Source: JALOOB01 sp040766655 (GTDB lineage: Bacteria > Chloroflexota > Anaerolineae > CG2-30-64-16). Taken from it: a stretch of 64,000 nt of DNA. The stretch spans positions 434,001 through 498,000 of the forward strand of contig JAXGQB010000006.1 in the NCBI GenBank assembly GCA_040766655.1, given 5' to 3'. The translations under genes and the position numbers were made by a program. The notes under the pieces are model-generated. The model was not told the origin of the DNA. It ran no database searches and worked only from the letters and a program-made list of their open reading frames with translations. Of this stretch, positions 15,358 to 23,116 are shown piece by piece (position 1 is the first letter of the stretch; each line of letters opens with the position of its first letter).

Positions 15358-15780
15358 CCGCCGCTGCGGCCCCTGTACGGGGCCATCGAGCCAAGCCTGA
15401 GCTGGGAAGGTGGCTTCTACGTTTCGAACCCTCTCTCCAGGGATTGGACGCTGCGGCTGGAGTTCGAGGGACACGAACGCAGTAACCGGATCAGGCTCAA
15501 TGGCCAGCTGCTCGGCCTGCTCCCGAGCCAGACCTGGGCCGACATGTGGATGAGCGCCACCCTGCCGGTACCGGCCGGCCTGCTGCGGATGGGATATAAC
15601 GAACTGACCATCGAGGTGGGGCGGGCCATCCCCGACTGCCAGGCGCCCGGAAATGCCTGGGACGAGCTGCTGTTCCGGCACGTGCGCCTGGTGCGCGAGG
15701 ATGGTGCAGCGTCCCGGGCTTTGGCGTCCATGCCTCTTCTTCACACACAGGGCGAGCAAGTGGTAAAATCAGATCATTCC
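15358..15780 (+). pseudogene. C-terminal beta-sandwich-like segment of the glycoside hydrolase, beyond the TGA
   Basis: In the same frame as the glycoside hydrolase directly after its TGA: PLYGAIEPSLSWEGGFYVSN, LRLEFEGHERSNRIRLNGQL, LLRMGYNELTIEVG and WDELLFRHVRLV. This reads like an accessory beta-sandwich domain and has no start of its own before 15544. It continues without a stop codon into the following metallo-beta-lactamase gene. Most likely it belonged to, or still belongs to, the hydrolase. Confidence 0.6.
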
Positions 15781-16491
15781 GTGACGATTACGGTCGTATT
15801 CGACAACAACACCCTCCGGCCGGGGCTGGCAACCGCCTGGGGGTTCAGCACCGTCGTGCAACACGGAGGGCGTACGGTCCTGTTCGACACGGGCGGCGAC
15901 GGGCAGATGCTGCTCGCGAACATGGCGGCGCTGGGATTCACGCCGCGTGACCTGGACATGATCGTGTTGTCACACGACCATGCGGACCATACCGGCGGCC
16001 TGGAGGCAGTGCTCGAGCAGAACGCACAGGTGACGGTCTACCTGCCGCAGGCCTTTCGGTCCGGCTTCAAGGAGCGGGTCAGGGCGCTCGGCGCGCAGGT
16101 GACGGAGGTTACAGGGCCCTTGGAGATCGCGCCGGGGCTGTGGAGCACCGGCCATATGGGTGGCAGCATCATCGAGCAGGGCCTGGTCCTGCAGACGGGC
16201 GATGACCTCGTGGTCATCACTGGATGCGCACATCCCGGGATCGTGGAGATGGTCCGGAAGGCTTCCGAAGTTGGCCAGGCGGACGTCAGCCTGGTGATGG
16301 GTGGATTCCATCTCAGCGGGGCGAGTACGGCAACGATGCAGGGTGTCGTGTCTGGCCTGGACGAATTGGGGGTGGCGCGCGTCGCGCCATGTCACTGCAC
16401 GGGCCCGGACGCCACCAGGCTGTTTGCTGCTGTGTTCGGCGAGAGGTACCAGCGTTGCGGGGTGGGGCTGGTCTTGCAGCAGGACGAGTGA
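15781..16491 (+). CDS. MBL-fold metallo-hydrolase (COG1237-like), copy 1
   Basis: A ~236-residue protein starting ITVVFDNNTLRPGLATAWGFS, with GRTVLFDTGGDG, the metal motif LSHDHADHTGG, ITGCAHPGI, MGGFHLSGA and PCHCTGPDA. These are typical of the COG1237 branch, whose members include the enzyme making the beta-ribofuranosylaminobenzene phosphate of methanopterin, though most are uncharacterised. The start is uncertain: GTG 15781 fits family length, with GTG 15760 and ATG 15730 as alternatives, none with a strong ribosome-binding site. It heads the CooT/His-tail/DUF89 operon and has a paralogue at 17880. Confidence 0.8.
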   Translation: MTITVVFDNNTLRPGLATAWGFSTVVQHGGRTVLFDTGGDGQMLLANMAALGFTPRDLDMIVLSHDHADHTGGLEAVLEQNAQVTVYLPQAFRSGFKERVRALGAQVTEVTGPLEIAPGLWSTGHMGGSIIEQGLVLQTGDDLVVITGCAHPGIVEMVRKASEVGQADVSLVMGGFHLSGASTATMQGVVSGLDELGVARVAPCHCTGPDATRLFAAVFGERYQRCGVGLVLQQDE

Positions 16492-16546
16492 GGCCGAAAG
16501 TGCGTACCACTGTGTGCCGCATCATTCATATCTGGAGGGGATAATC

Positions 16547-16744
16547 GTGTGCCAGGCGACCGTGTACATGGGCGATCGGGAGATCGCGCGCGATGTGATA
16601 TGGCTGGAGCCGTCTGAGGATGGCGCCCGGTTCGCCACCTTCTTTGAGGGTCCGACGACGGTTCAGGCTCGGATTCAGCGCATCGATTTTCTGAAACATC
16701 GCGTCATTTTGGAGCCATTGGAGGGCAACAATGAACGATCTTGA
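16547..16744 (+). CDS. CooT-like putative nickel-binding protein
   Basis: A 65-residue protein beginning MCQATVYMGDREIARDVIWLEP and continuing FEGPTTVQARIQRIDFLKHRVILEPL. Length, the Met-Cys start and the beta-rich pattern fit the CooT family (PF10133), where Cys2 binds nickel in the CO-dehydrogenase maturation protein CooT. GTG start 6 nt after GGAGGGG. Overlaps the next gene, which ends in a polyhistidine run, supporting a nickel role. No CO dehydrogenase gene is in the window. Confidence 0.75.
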   Translation: MCQATVYMGDREIARDVIWLEPSEDGARFATFFEGPTTVQARIQRIDFLKHRVILEPLEGNNERS

Positions 16745-16958
16745 GAGACTACGCGTCCTGCTGCCGCACTGGATCGAGCACAACGGCGAGCATGCCCAGG
16801 AGTTCAGGGGCCACGCCGAAGAGGCCGGGCCTGCCCGAGAAAAGTTGCTGGCAGCTGCCGAGTTAGTTGAAGCAGCCAACGCACAGCTCGAGGAGGCGCT
16901 CGCCCAGCTGGGCGGCCCGCTGGAGCACCATCATCACCATCACCACCATCACGAATGA
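16731..16958 (+). CDS. Small helical protein with natural C-terminal polyhistidine tail
   Basis: A 75-residue protein. Residues 1-64 are predicted alpha-helical (LERLRVLLPHWIEHNGEHAQEF, then a long amphipathic helix rich in Ala, Glu and Leu). It ends with nine consecutive His and a final Glu. A His run of this kind binds Ni2+ or Zn2+, as in HypB- or SlyD-type nickel chaperones. Overlaps both neighbours (CooT-like upstream by 14 nt, DUF89 downstream by 4 nt), so strict co-expression is expected. Probable nickel storage or delivery partner; I do not recall a characterised homologue. Confidence 0.8.
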   Translation: MNDLERLRVLLPHWIEHNGEHAQEFRGHAEEAGPAREKLLAAAELVEAANAQLEEALAQLGGPLEHHHHHHHHHE

Positions 16959-17842
16959 GGACTTACCTCGATTGTTACCCCTGTTTTCTGCGCCAGGCAC
17001 TTGAAGCATCGCGCATGAATGGTGCGGATGAGCAGGCGCAGTGGCGCGTACTTCGCCAGGTGCTGCCGATCCTGGAGACCGCAGATTTCGCGGCGACGCC
17101 GCCCGAAATCGCGCACCGGGTGCATCAGACCGTGCGGGACATACTGCAGGTCGAAGATCCGTATCGCCTCTGCAAGGAGGAGAGCACCCGCCAGGCGCTC
17201 GAGCTGTACGAGCATCTCCGATCGATGGTCGATGGCGCGCCGGATCCGCTCGAAGCCAGTGTGCGCCTCGCGATTGCCGGCAATGCGATCGACTATGGGG
17301 CGCCCAACTCGCGACCGGCCACGACCGCTGCGCTGCGCGAAGCAGCCAAGGTGGCGCTCCAACTGCCGTTGACCATCGATCACCTGGGACACCTTCGCGA
17401 TCGCCTGGCGAGCTCTGAGCGTGTGCTGTATCTGGCCGACAACGCGGGTGAGACCGTCTTCGATCGCGTGCTGATCGAGACGATGGCGCGGCCGACGACC
17501 TATGTGGTCAAGGACGCACCGATCCTGAACGATGCCGTGATGGCGGATGCGCTGGACGCCGGACTCGATCGGGTCGCACGCGTGATGAGCAGCGGGAGCA
17601 ACGCTCCTGGAACGATCCTGGCCCTGTGCTCGCCTGAGATGAGGACGGAGTTCGACGCGGCCACCCTGATCGTAGCGAAGGGCCAGGCCAATTTCGAGAC
17701 ACTCAGCGACGTCGACAGGGAGGTCTTCTTCCTGCTGCAGGTGAAGTGCCCGGTGATCGGACAACACCTTGGCGTCCCTGTGGGAAGCAGGATCGTCAAG
17801 TGCACCACCTGCCGCAGTGGCAGCGCATACGGCGTGCCGTGA
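16955..17842 (+). CDS. DUF89/ARMT1-like metal-dependent phosphatase
   Basis: A 295-residue protein: MRTYLDCYPCFLRQALEASR at the N-terminus, then GNAIDYG, LYLADNAGETVFDRVL, VKDAPILNDA, SSGSNAPGT and VAKGQANFETL. These are the DUF89 (COG1578) signatures, with the metal-binding Asp in ADNAGE. Characterised members are Co/Ni/Mn-dependent phosphatases proposed to remove damaged metabolites. Start overlaps the His-tail gene (ATGA). A Cys pair near the end (KCTTCRSG) is an addition not essential to the fold. In this operon, dependence on nickel or cobalt would make sense. Confidence 0.88.
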   Translation: MRTYLDCYPCFLRQALEASRMNGADEQAQWRVLRQVLPILETADFAATPPEIAHRVHQTVRDILQVEDPYRLCKEESTRQALELYEHLRSMVDGAPDPLEASVRLAIAGNAIDYGAPNSRPATTAALREAAKVALQLPLTIDHLGHLRDRLASSERVLYLADNAGETVFDRVLIETMARPTTYVVKDAPILNDAVMADALDAGLDRVARVMSSGSNAPGTILALCSPEMRTEFDAATLIVAKGQANFETLSDVDREVFFLLQVKCPVIGQHLGVPVGSRIVKCTTCRSGSAYGVP

Positions 17843-17879
17843 CGCACGGCGCGCTTTCACCGGTGTGGAGGCTCATGAC

Positions 17880-18713
17880 ATGAAACTCACCTGTGTGGTC
17901 GATAATGGCGTGCAGGCCAGTTCGGGCCTCTGGGGCGAGCACGGGCTGTCCTACCTGATCGAGTCGGCCGGCAGGCGGGTCCTGCTTGACACAGGGCAGA
18001 GCGGTGACGTGCTCATGCACAACCTGCAGGTCCTCAACATCGGCGCCGACACCATCGACGCAGTGGCCATCAGCCATGCGCATTACGATCACACGGGCGG
18101 TCTGCCGCTGCTGCTCGACCATCTGCGCCCGGGGATCCCGCTTTACGCGAATGCGGACCTGTTTCGAGGGCGGTATGCGCAGCGGTCCGGGCATGTGCAA
18201 TTCATCGGCGCCGCGCTGAACGAGGATGCGCTCTCGGCCAGGCTGACGCTCAGGCTCAGCGCCGACCCCCAGGAGATCATCCCGGGGGTGTGGACGACGG
18301 GCGAGATCCGTGAACGCACTGAATTCGAGGGGAAGAGCAGGACGCACCTGATGTCCGGGCCGGACGGACTCGTTCCTGACGCCTACCTGGACGACATGGC
18401 ATTGATCCTCGCAGTCGGCGATGGTCTCGCGCTCGTGTGTGGCTGCTGTCATGCCGGGCTGCTCAATACCTTGAGGCAGGTGGAGTGCCTCTTTACGCAG
18501 CCCGTCGTGGCGGTCGTGGGCGGGCTCCACCTGGCGGGGGTAGCCGAGTGCGACCTGGCACGCGCCTGCGCCAGTTTGGCCGCCATGCCGGGCTTGCGCT
18601 ACATCTACAGCGGCCATTGCACAGGTGAATCCGCTCATCGGGCGCTGGTGCAGGCGCTGGGAAGTGAAATCGTGCGCCCCAGCCCGGCAGGGACGGTGAT
18701 CGATCTCGCATGA
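17880..18713 (+). CDS. MBL-fold metallo-hydrolase (COG1237-like), copy 2
   Basis: A 277-residue protein: MKLTCVVDNGVQASSGLWGEHGLSYL at the N-terminus, GRRVLLDTGQSGDV, metal motif ISHAHYDHTGG, CGCCHAGL, VGGLHLAGV and YSGHCTGES. It shares order and motifs with the copy at 15781 but has an extra ~40 residues before the CGCCHAG motif. GTGGAGG precedes the ATG; a longer frame from 17769 overlaps DUF89 and is not conserved. It closes the nickel-type operon. Confidence 0.85.
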   Translation: MKLTCVVDNGVQASSGLWGEHGLSYLIESAGRRVLLDTGQSGDVLMHNLQVLNIGADTIDAVAISHAHYDHTGGLPLLLDHLRPGIPLYANADLFRGRYAQRSGHVQFIGAALNEDALSARLTLRLSADPQEIIPGVWTTGEIRERTEFEGKSRTHLMSGPDGLVPDAYLDDMALILAVGDGLALVCGCCHAGLLNTLRQVECLFTQPVVAVVGGLHLAGVAECDLARACASLAAMPGLRYIYSGHCTGESAHRALVQALGSEIVRPSPAGTVIDLA

Positions 18714-18797
18714 GCGCGGGCGCCATCTCCGATCTTGCCCGGCCTGGCTTGACAAATTCGTGAATAATGTGAAGAATATCACTAGAGGTCACGGTAC

Positions 18798-20012
18798 ATG
18801 AAGTGGAACTTGCGTCATCGGTTGTTTTCCCTTGCGCTCATCGCGCTGCTGATCTGTCCCGCGCCGCTTGCGGCCCTGGCGGAGGCGCCTGTCGTGCGCG
18901 CGGTGCTCTTCTACTCGCCCAGTTGCGGGCATTGCCATAAGGTCATCACGGAGGATCTGCCGCCTCTCTTCCAGAAGCACGGCGACCAACTGCAGATGAT
19001 CGGTGTCGACGCTTCAGAACCGACGGGCGGAGCGCTCTACAACGCGGCGGCCGACAAATTCAATGTCCCCCCCGAGGAGCGAGGCGTGCCCATGCTCCTC
19101 GTTGCCGATGTGATGTTGATGGGCTCGGCCGAGATCCCGGAGCGATTTCCCGGCTTGATCGAGCAGTACCTTGCCGCGGGCGGGGTGGATTGGCCCGACG
19201 TCCCCGGCATGGCCGAAGTGGTCGCACGGGCCGAAGCACAGGAGCAAGCCGCGCAGGCCGCGGCGACGCCGGCCCCAGCGCCCCAGGCGACTGCGCCGGC
19301 TGCGATCGCACCCGCTGCGGCGACCGCTATCTCCGAAGCGACGCCGGCGCCGCAACCTGCAGCGACTGCCGTCCCTGGGCTGCGCACGGCGGACGGAAGC
19401 GCCGTCGGACTCGGGGCACGGTTCGATCGCGACCCTGTCGGCAACGGGCTCGCGGTCCTGGTGCTGGTCGGGATGGTGGCAGTCGTCGGGTGGGTCTTGG
19501 CGAGCCGCCCCTGGCGCGCGTGGCGCGGTCGCACGCCCGTGGCCCGGTCGTGGCGCGAATGGGCGGTGCTGGGGCTCAGCATCGTGGGCCTGGGTGTCGC
19601 GGGCTACCTTGCGTATGTGGAGACCCAGCAGGTGCAGGCGGTCTGTGGGCCGGTCGGCGACTGCAACACGGTGCAGCAGAGCGACTACGCCTTGCTCTTC
19701 GGCCTGATTCCCATCGGGGTCATCGGGGTCCTCGGCTATCTTGCCATCCTGGCTGCATGGGCCGTGCAACGCTTCGGATCGGGTGCGCTTGCCTGGTGGG
19801 CGCGCGCAGCCATTCCTGCCATGGCGGGCATCGGCGTCCTCTTCTCGATCTACCTCACCTTCCTCGAACCCTTCGTGATCGGCGCAACTTGCGCCTGGTG
19901 CCTGACGTCGGCCGTGATCATGACGCTGCTGCTGCTCCTGACGACGCGGCCGGCAGGGCCGGGCCCCCGGTTCAGCGTCCGTGAGGCGATGGGTGAACAG
20001 CAAGCAAGCTGA
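18798..20012 (+). CDS. Exported thioredoxin-VKOR fusion for disulfide formation
   Basis: A 404-residue membrane protein. Signal peptide at residues 8-30, then a thioredoxin-like domain with redox C43-GH-C46 (YSPSCGHCHKVI). An Ala/Pro/Thr-rich linker runs from about 145 to 195. A first membrane helix follows, then a VKOR domain with the loop cysteines in AVCGPVGDC and the active-site CAWC. VKOR reoxidises Trx-like partners using quinone, so this protein would introduce disulfides outside the cytoplasm. In most bacterial fusions I know, the Trx domain follows VKOR; here it precedes. A TTGACA at 18749-18754 marks a likely promoter, though the -10 is weak. Confidence 0.88.
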   Translation: MKWNLRHRLFSLALIALLICPAPLAALAEAPVVRAVLFYSPSCGHCHKVITEDLPPLFQKHGDQLQMIGVDASEPTGGALYNAAADKFNVPPEERGVPMLLVADVMLMGSAEIPERFPGLIEQYLAAGGVDWPDVPGMAEVVARAEAQEQAAQAAATPAPAPQATAPAAIAPAAATAISEATPAPQPAATAVPGLRTADGSAVGLGARFDRDPVGNGLAVLVLVGMVAVVGWVLASRPWRAWRGRTPVARSWREWAVLGLSIVGLGVAGYLAYVETQQVQAVCGPVGDCNTVQQSDYALLFGLIPIGVIGVLGYLAILAAWAVQRFGSGALAWWARAAIPAMAGIGVLFSIYLTFLEPFVIGATCAWCLTSAVIMTLLLLLTTRPAGPGPRFSVREAMGEQQAS

Positions 20013-20040
20013 GGCATCCGACGATCCGGTCGAACTATTG

Positions 20041-21189
20041 ATGAACACAGTGCCCAGGCACCTATGGGTGACGATCGTCACCCTGGCGGCGATGCTACTC
20101 GTGAGCTGGCTGTTCTTCAAGCCGCCACTGCCCGCGCCCGGCGCATCGGATGAAGGTGTCGCCCCCGCGGAGACGCTGGAAGGTCGGATCGTAGAGGTTG
20201 TCGCCGAGGAGGAGCTGCTTGTCGCAGAGCAGCCTCAGCCCGTGCAGCGCGTGGTCGTCGAGATCACGAGCGGCAGCCGCAAGGGCGAGCGCATCGAGTT
20301 GCTGCATGGTGAGGCAACGATGTTGTCCGAGGGCACGCGGGTGCGGGCCGGCGACCGCGTCCTGATCGAGCACGAGGTGGCGCCTGACGGCGAGTTCTAC
20401 TACATCACCGACTTCGTCCGGCTTCCTGCGCTGCTGATCCTGACGTTGCTGTTCGCCGCGGCCGCGGTGGCAGTGGGGCGCTGGGTGGGGCTGCGGGCCT
20501 TGCTCAGCATGGGCATCAGCGTTCTCGCCGTCGCCGGGTTCATCATCCCGGGCATCCTGGCCGGCCTCGATCCGCTCCTGGTATGCGTCCTCGGTTCGCT
20601 CGGGCTGATGACAGCGTCTCTCTACCTCGTGTACGGTTGGACCTGGAAGACGCACGTCGCGCTGGCCGGGCTGACGATCAGCCTGGCCGCGACCTCGCTG
20701 CTCGCGGTGCTCTTCACCGGGCTGGGCCATCTGGCCGGTTTCGGCTCCGAGGAGGCCGGATACCTGGTGCACCTGGGGCAGGTGCGACTCAACCTGCGCG
20801 GGGTGTTGATGGGCGGCATCGTCGTGGGCGCGGTGGGCGTGTTGGACGACGTGGCGGTCGGGCAGGCATCGGCCACGTTTGAGCTGAGGCGGGCCAACCC
20901 GCAGCTTGGTTGGGCCCAGCTCTTCAGGCACAGCATGGTCATCGGGCGGGATCACATCGCGTCGATGACCAACACCCTGCTGCTGGCGTATGCCGGCGCA
21001 TCCCTGCCGCTCTTCCTGCTCATGGCCAGCCTCGACGTCTCCCTGGGGCAGACGCTCAACCGCGAGTTCATCGCGGAAGAGATCGTGCGCACCCTTGTGG
21101 GCAGCCTCGGCCTGATCCTGGCCGTGCCGGTAACCAGCGTGCTTGCCGGCGTGGTGGCTCAGCGCTACGATACGGCAGCGCCCGGCTGA
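20041..21189 (+). CDS. YibE/F-family membrane protein
   Basis: A ~382-residue protein. An N-terminal helix (VTIVTLAAMLLVSWLFF) precedes an OB-like extracytoplasmic domain (EGRIVEVVAEEELL, ITSGSRKGERIELLHG, GDRVLIEHE), then six or seven membrane helices. Motifs GVLDDVAVGQASATFEL and RDHIASMTNTLLLAYAGASLPL are diagnostic of YibE/F. The family's function is unknown. The start is unclear: ATG 20041, or GTG 19993/19981, which overlap the end of the Trx-VKOR gene. Confidence 0.85.
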   Translation: MNTVPRHLWVTIVTLAAMLLVSWLFFKPPLPAPGASDEGVAPAETLEGRIVEVVAEEELLVAEQPQPVQRVVVEITSGSRKGERIELLHGEATMLSEGTRVRAGDRVLIEHEVAPDGEFYYITDFVRLPALLILTLLFAAAAVAVGRWVGLRALLSMGISVLAVAGFIIPGILAGLDPLLVCVLGSLGLMTASLYLVYGWTWKTHVALAGLTISLAATSLLAVLFTGLGHLAGFGSEEAGYLVHLGQVRLNLRGVLMGGIVVGAVGVLDDVAVGQASATFELRRANPQLGWAQLFRHSMVIGRDHIASMTNTLLLAYAGASLPLFLLMASLDVSLGQTLNREFIAEEIVRTLVGSLGLILAVPVTSVLAGVVAQRYDTAAPG

Positions 21190-21221
21190 GCCTCAGGTCT
21201 CTGCATTCCCACGACCCAGGA

Positions 21222-21248
21222 TGTGCTGCGCACCGCACGCGCAGCACA
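21222..21248. terminator. Hairpin between convergent genes
   Basis: Perfect 10-bp stem TGTGCTGCGC (21222-21231) / GCGCAGCACA (21239-21248) with a 7-nt loop, without a T run. It lies between the convergent YibE/F and YeeE genes and may act as a bidirectional transcription barrier. Confidence 0.4.
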
Positions 21249-21276
21249 GGGTCGCTTGGACGCGCGTTCAGGTGTC

Positions 21277-22509
21277 TTATCCGCAGCCGCCGCCGGCGGG
21301 ACCACGCTTCAGTTCCATCTGCACCTTTCGCGTATATTCCAGGTCGAACTCATGCGGGTCCGGTGTGGCGGCCGGCGAGCGCGCGCCCAGCGCGAGATCG
21401 AATTCGTACGACAGTCGATCGCTCTCGACGGCGGCCAGGCTCTTGCGCAGCCCCGGATCCGCGCTGGCAAACACATCCAGCCAACCGTTGATACCGCCCT
21501 CCAGGATATAGACGTTGGGTACGCTCTCGGCAGAGAGCAGCTGCCAGGCCTCCGTCGCCGCTTCTTCGCCGTTGCTCATCGTCACGAAGAGCGTGTTGCT
21601 CGGCTCGAGCAGCAGGTCGGGGATGAGACCGGGCAACTCCTCGATCGACACACGCCGTGCGCCGGCAATGTGGAACAGGTTGTAGTCCACCTCGTTGCGG
21701 AGGTCCAGCATGATCACCTTGACCGAATCATCATGCTGGGCATCCAGCAGCTCCCCGGGATGGATCTGTACGGATCGCTCCGCAAGCAGGGGTTCCTTTT
21801 CGGCCGAGATGGCCTGCCATTTGTCAGCGGTGGTGGGCTGTCCGATGAAGATCAGGGAGGCCGCGGCGAGCGCCAGCACGGCAGCGCCGGCATAGCGCGC
21901 CTTGGGTTCCCGCTTCAGATCCTTGCCCCCGAAGCGTTTCTCCAGCTGTTCGCCGCCCCAGAACATGAACAGTGCCATCAGCACGATCCCCAGCACCACG
22001 ACGCCCACCGGGAGATCGAGCCAATCCGGGACGGTGAAGCGCCCCATGTACGATGAGTTCCAGAACGCGGCGAAGGAGTCCACCGTCTCGCCGAAGAGGA
22101 AGATGCCGAACAGCCCGCCGAGTACGAAAAACACACCGTCGAGCTTCAGGGTCGCCAAGGAGACGAGCGAGGTCCCGGGGCAGAAGCCGCCGATGATGAA
22201 GCCCACGCCCATGATCAGGCCGCCCACGATGCCGGGCCACAGATAGGTCGGGTTCACCCAGATCGCGTTGTAGTCCAGCAAGCCGAGGCCGGTAGCGGCA
22301 AAGATCAGCACCATCGCGGTCACGATCGCACCGAACATCACCTTCAGCACCGTGAGGTCCCTGAAGTAGAACTGGCGCGCCAGCTTCAGTGAGTTGCCGA
22401 AACCTGAACTCTCCAGGACATAGCCGAACCCGAAGCCGATCGCCAGGTAGACGACGTACTGGCCCCAGTGGCCCAACAAGGCAGGAAGGTCGAGCGGAAA
22501 TGGCGTCAT
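21277..22509 (-). CDS. YeeE/YedE-family transporter fused to a degenerate rhodanese domain
   Basis: A 410-residue protein. Residues 1-190 hold five or six membrane helices with GFGFGYVLESSGFGNSLKLARQF and GFIIGGFCPGTSLVSLATLK, the sulfur-transport (DUF395) signatures including the substrate-relay Cys. After a further helix pair a rhodanese-like domain follows (VIMLDLRNEVDYNLFHIAGARRV...ILEGGINGW). Its active-site loop reads FVTMSNGEEA, so the catalytic Cys is missing and sulfurtransfer is unlikely. The tail ends with KRGPAGGGCG. AAGGAGG precedes the ATG. Last gene of the octaheme-cytochrome operon. Confidence 0.87.
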   Translation of the reverse strand: MTPFPLDLPALLGHWGQYVVYLAIGFGFGYVLESSGFGNSLKLARQFYFRDLTVLKVMFGAIVTAMVLIFAATGLGLLDYNAIWVNPTYLWPGIVGGLIMGVGFIIGGFCPGTSLVSLATLKLDGVFFVLGGLFGIFLFGETVDSFAAFWNSSYMGRFTVPDWLDLPVGVVVLGIVLMALFMFWGGEQLEKRFGGKDLKREPKARYAGAAVLALAAASLIFIGQPTTADKWQAISAEKEPLLAERSVQIHPGELLDAQHDDSVKVIMLDLRNEVDYNLFHIAGARRVSIEELPGLIPDLLLEPSNTLFVTMSNGEEAATEAWQLLSAESVPNVYILEGGINGWLDVFASADPGLRKSLAAVESDRLSYEFDLALGARSPAATPDPHEFDLEYTRKVQMELKRGPAGGGCG

Positions 22510-22522
22510 GGTCGGTGCCTCC

Positions 22523-23116
22523 TTACAGCCAGAACCTGCGTAGCGCGTAGGCGAGTCCGTAGGCGCCGCCGAAGACCGCGAACATGAACGCCCACGAGCC
22601 CACCGAGAGCACCGCGCCGCCGGAAAGAGCCTGCCCGGAGGTGCAGCCACGTGCGAAGCGCGCACCGTAGCCCATGATCGCCCCGCCCAGGAACGCCATG
22701 GCCCAGCGGGTGCGCGGGGTGATGTGTGGCCCGCGGATGGTCTCCACCTTCACCCGCCCGTTGCGCCACCCCGAGGCAAAGCCCCCAAGAATCGCGCCGA
22801 GCACCACGAACACCAGGTACGAGTCCAGTGGATTCTTATCGCCGCCCGCGATCTTGACCAGGTAGGGCACGCGGTCCATGTGGTCGGGCGCGATCAGGTC
22901 CTGGACGAAGCCGATGATGTTGTTCAGCCCGCCCGAGGCGCCCAGGCCGTTTCCGGTGATGAAGAACGCCAGGAACAGCACGACGCCGAGCAGCGCGCCG
23001 CCCAGGTAGGGGTGGATGTAGCCCCTGGTCTCTCCTTGCGCGAAGAACCTGCGGCGGGTTGCAGGCAGGCTTCCCGGTGCATTTGCACCAGGTGACGTAC
23101 GGGATTCAGCTGCCAT
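22523..23116 (-). CDS. YeeE/YedE-family membrane protein
   Basis: A 197-residue protein with four hydrophobic segments and the DUF395 motif GYGARFARGCTSGQALSGGA, which carries the conserved Cys. This half-size protein probably pairs with the next gene (13 nt downstream) to form a transporter for a reduced sulfur compound. It overlaps the end of the heptaheme cytochrome gene by 11 nt, tying transport to the cytochromes. Confidence 0.87.
   Translation of the reverse strand: MAAESRTSPGANAPGSLPATRRRFFAQGETRGYIHPYLGGALLGVVLFLAFFITGNGLGASGGLNNIIGFVQDLIAPDHMDRVPYLVKIAGGDKNPLDSYLVFVVLGAILGGFASGWRNGRVKVETIRGPHITPRTRWAMAFLGGAIMGYGARFARGCTSGQALSGGAVLSVGSWAFMFAVFGGAYGLAYALRRFWL

Noticed and set aside
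21277..22509. Second selenium-specific transporter
   Set aside because: This YeeE/YedE protein lacks the NMGICVACFERD and GGCPGRQL signatures of the selenium-linked branch and sits with cytochromes, so a general sulfur transporter is more likely.
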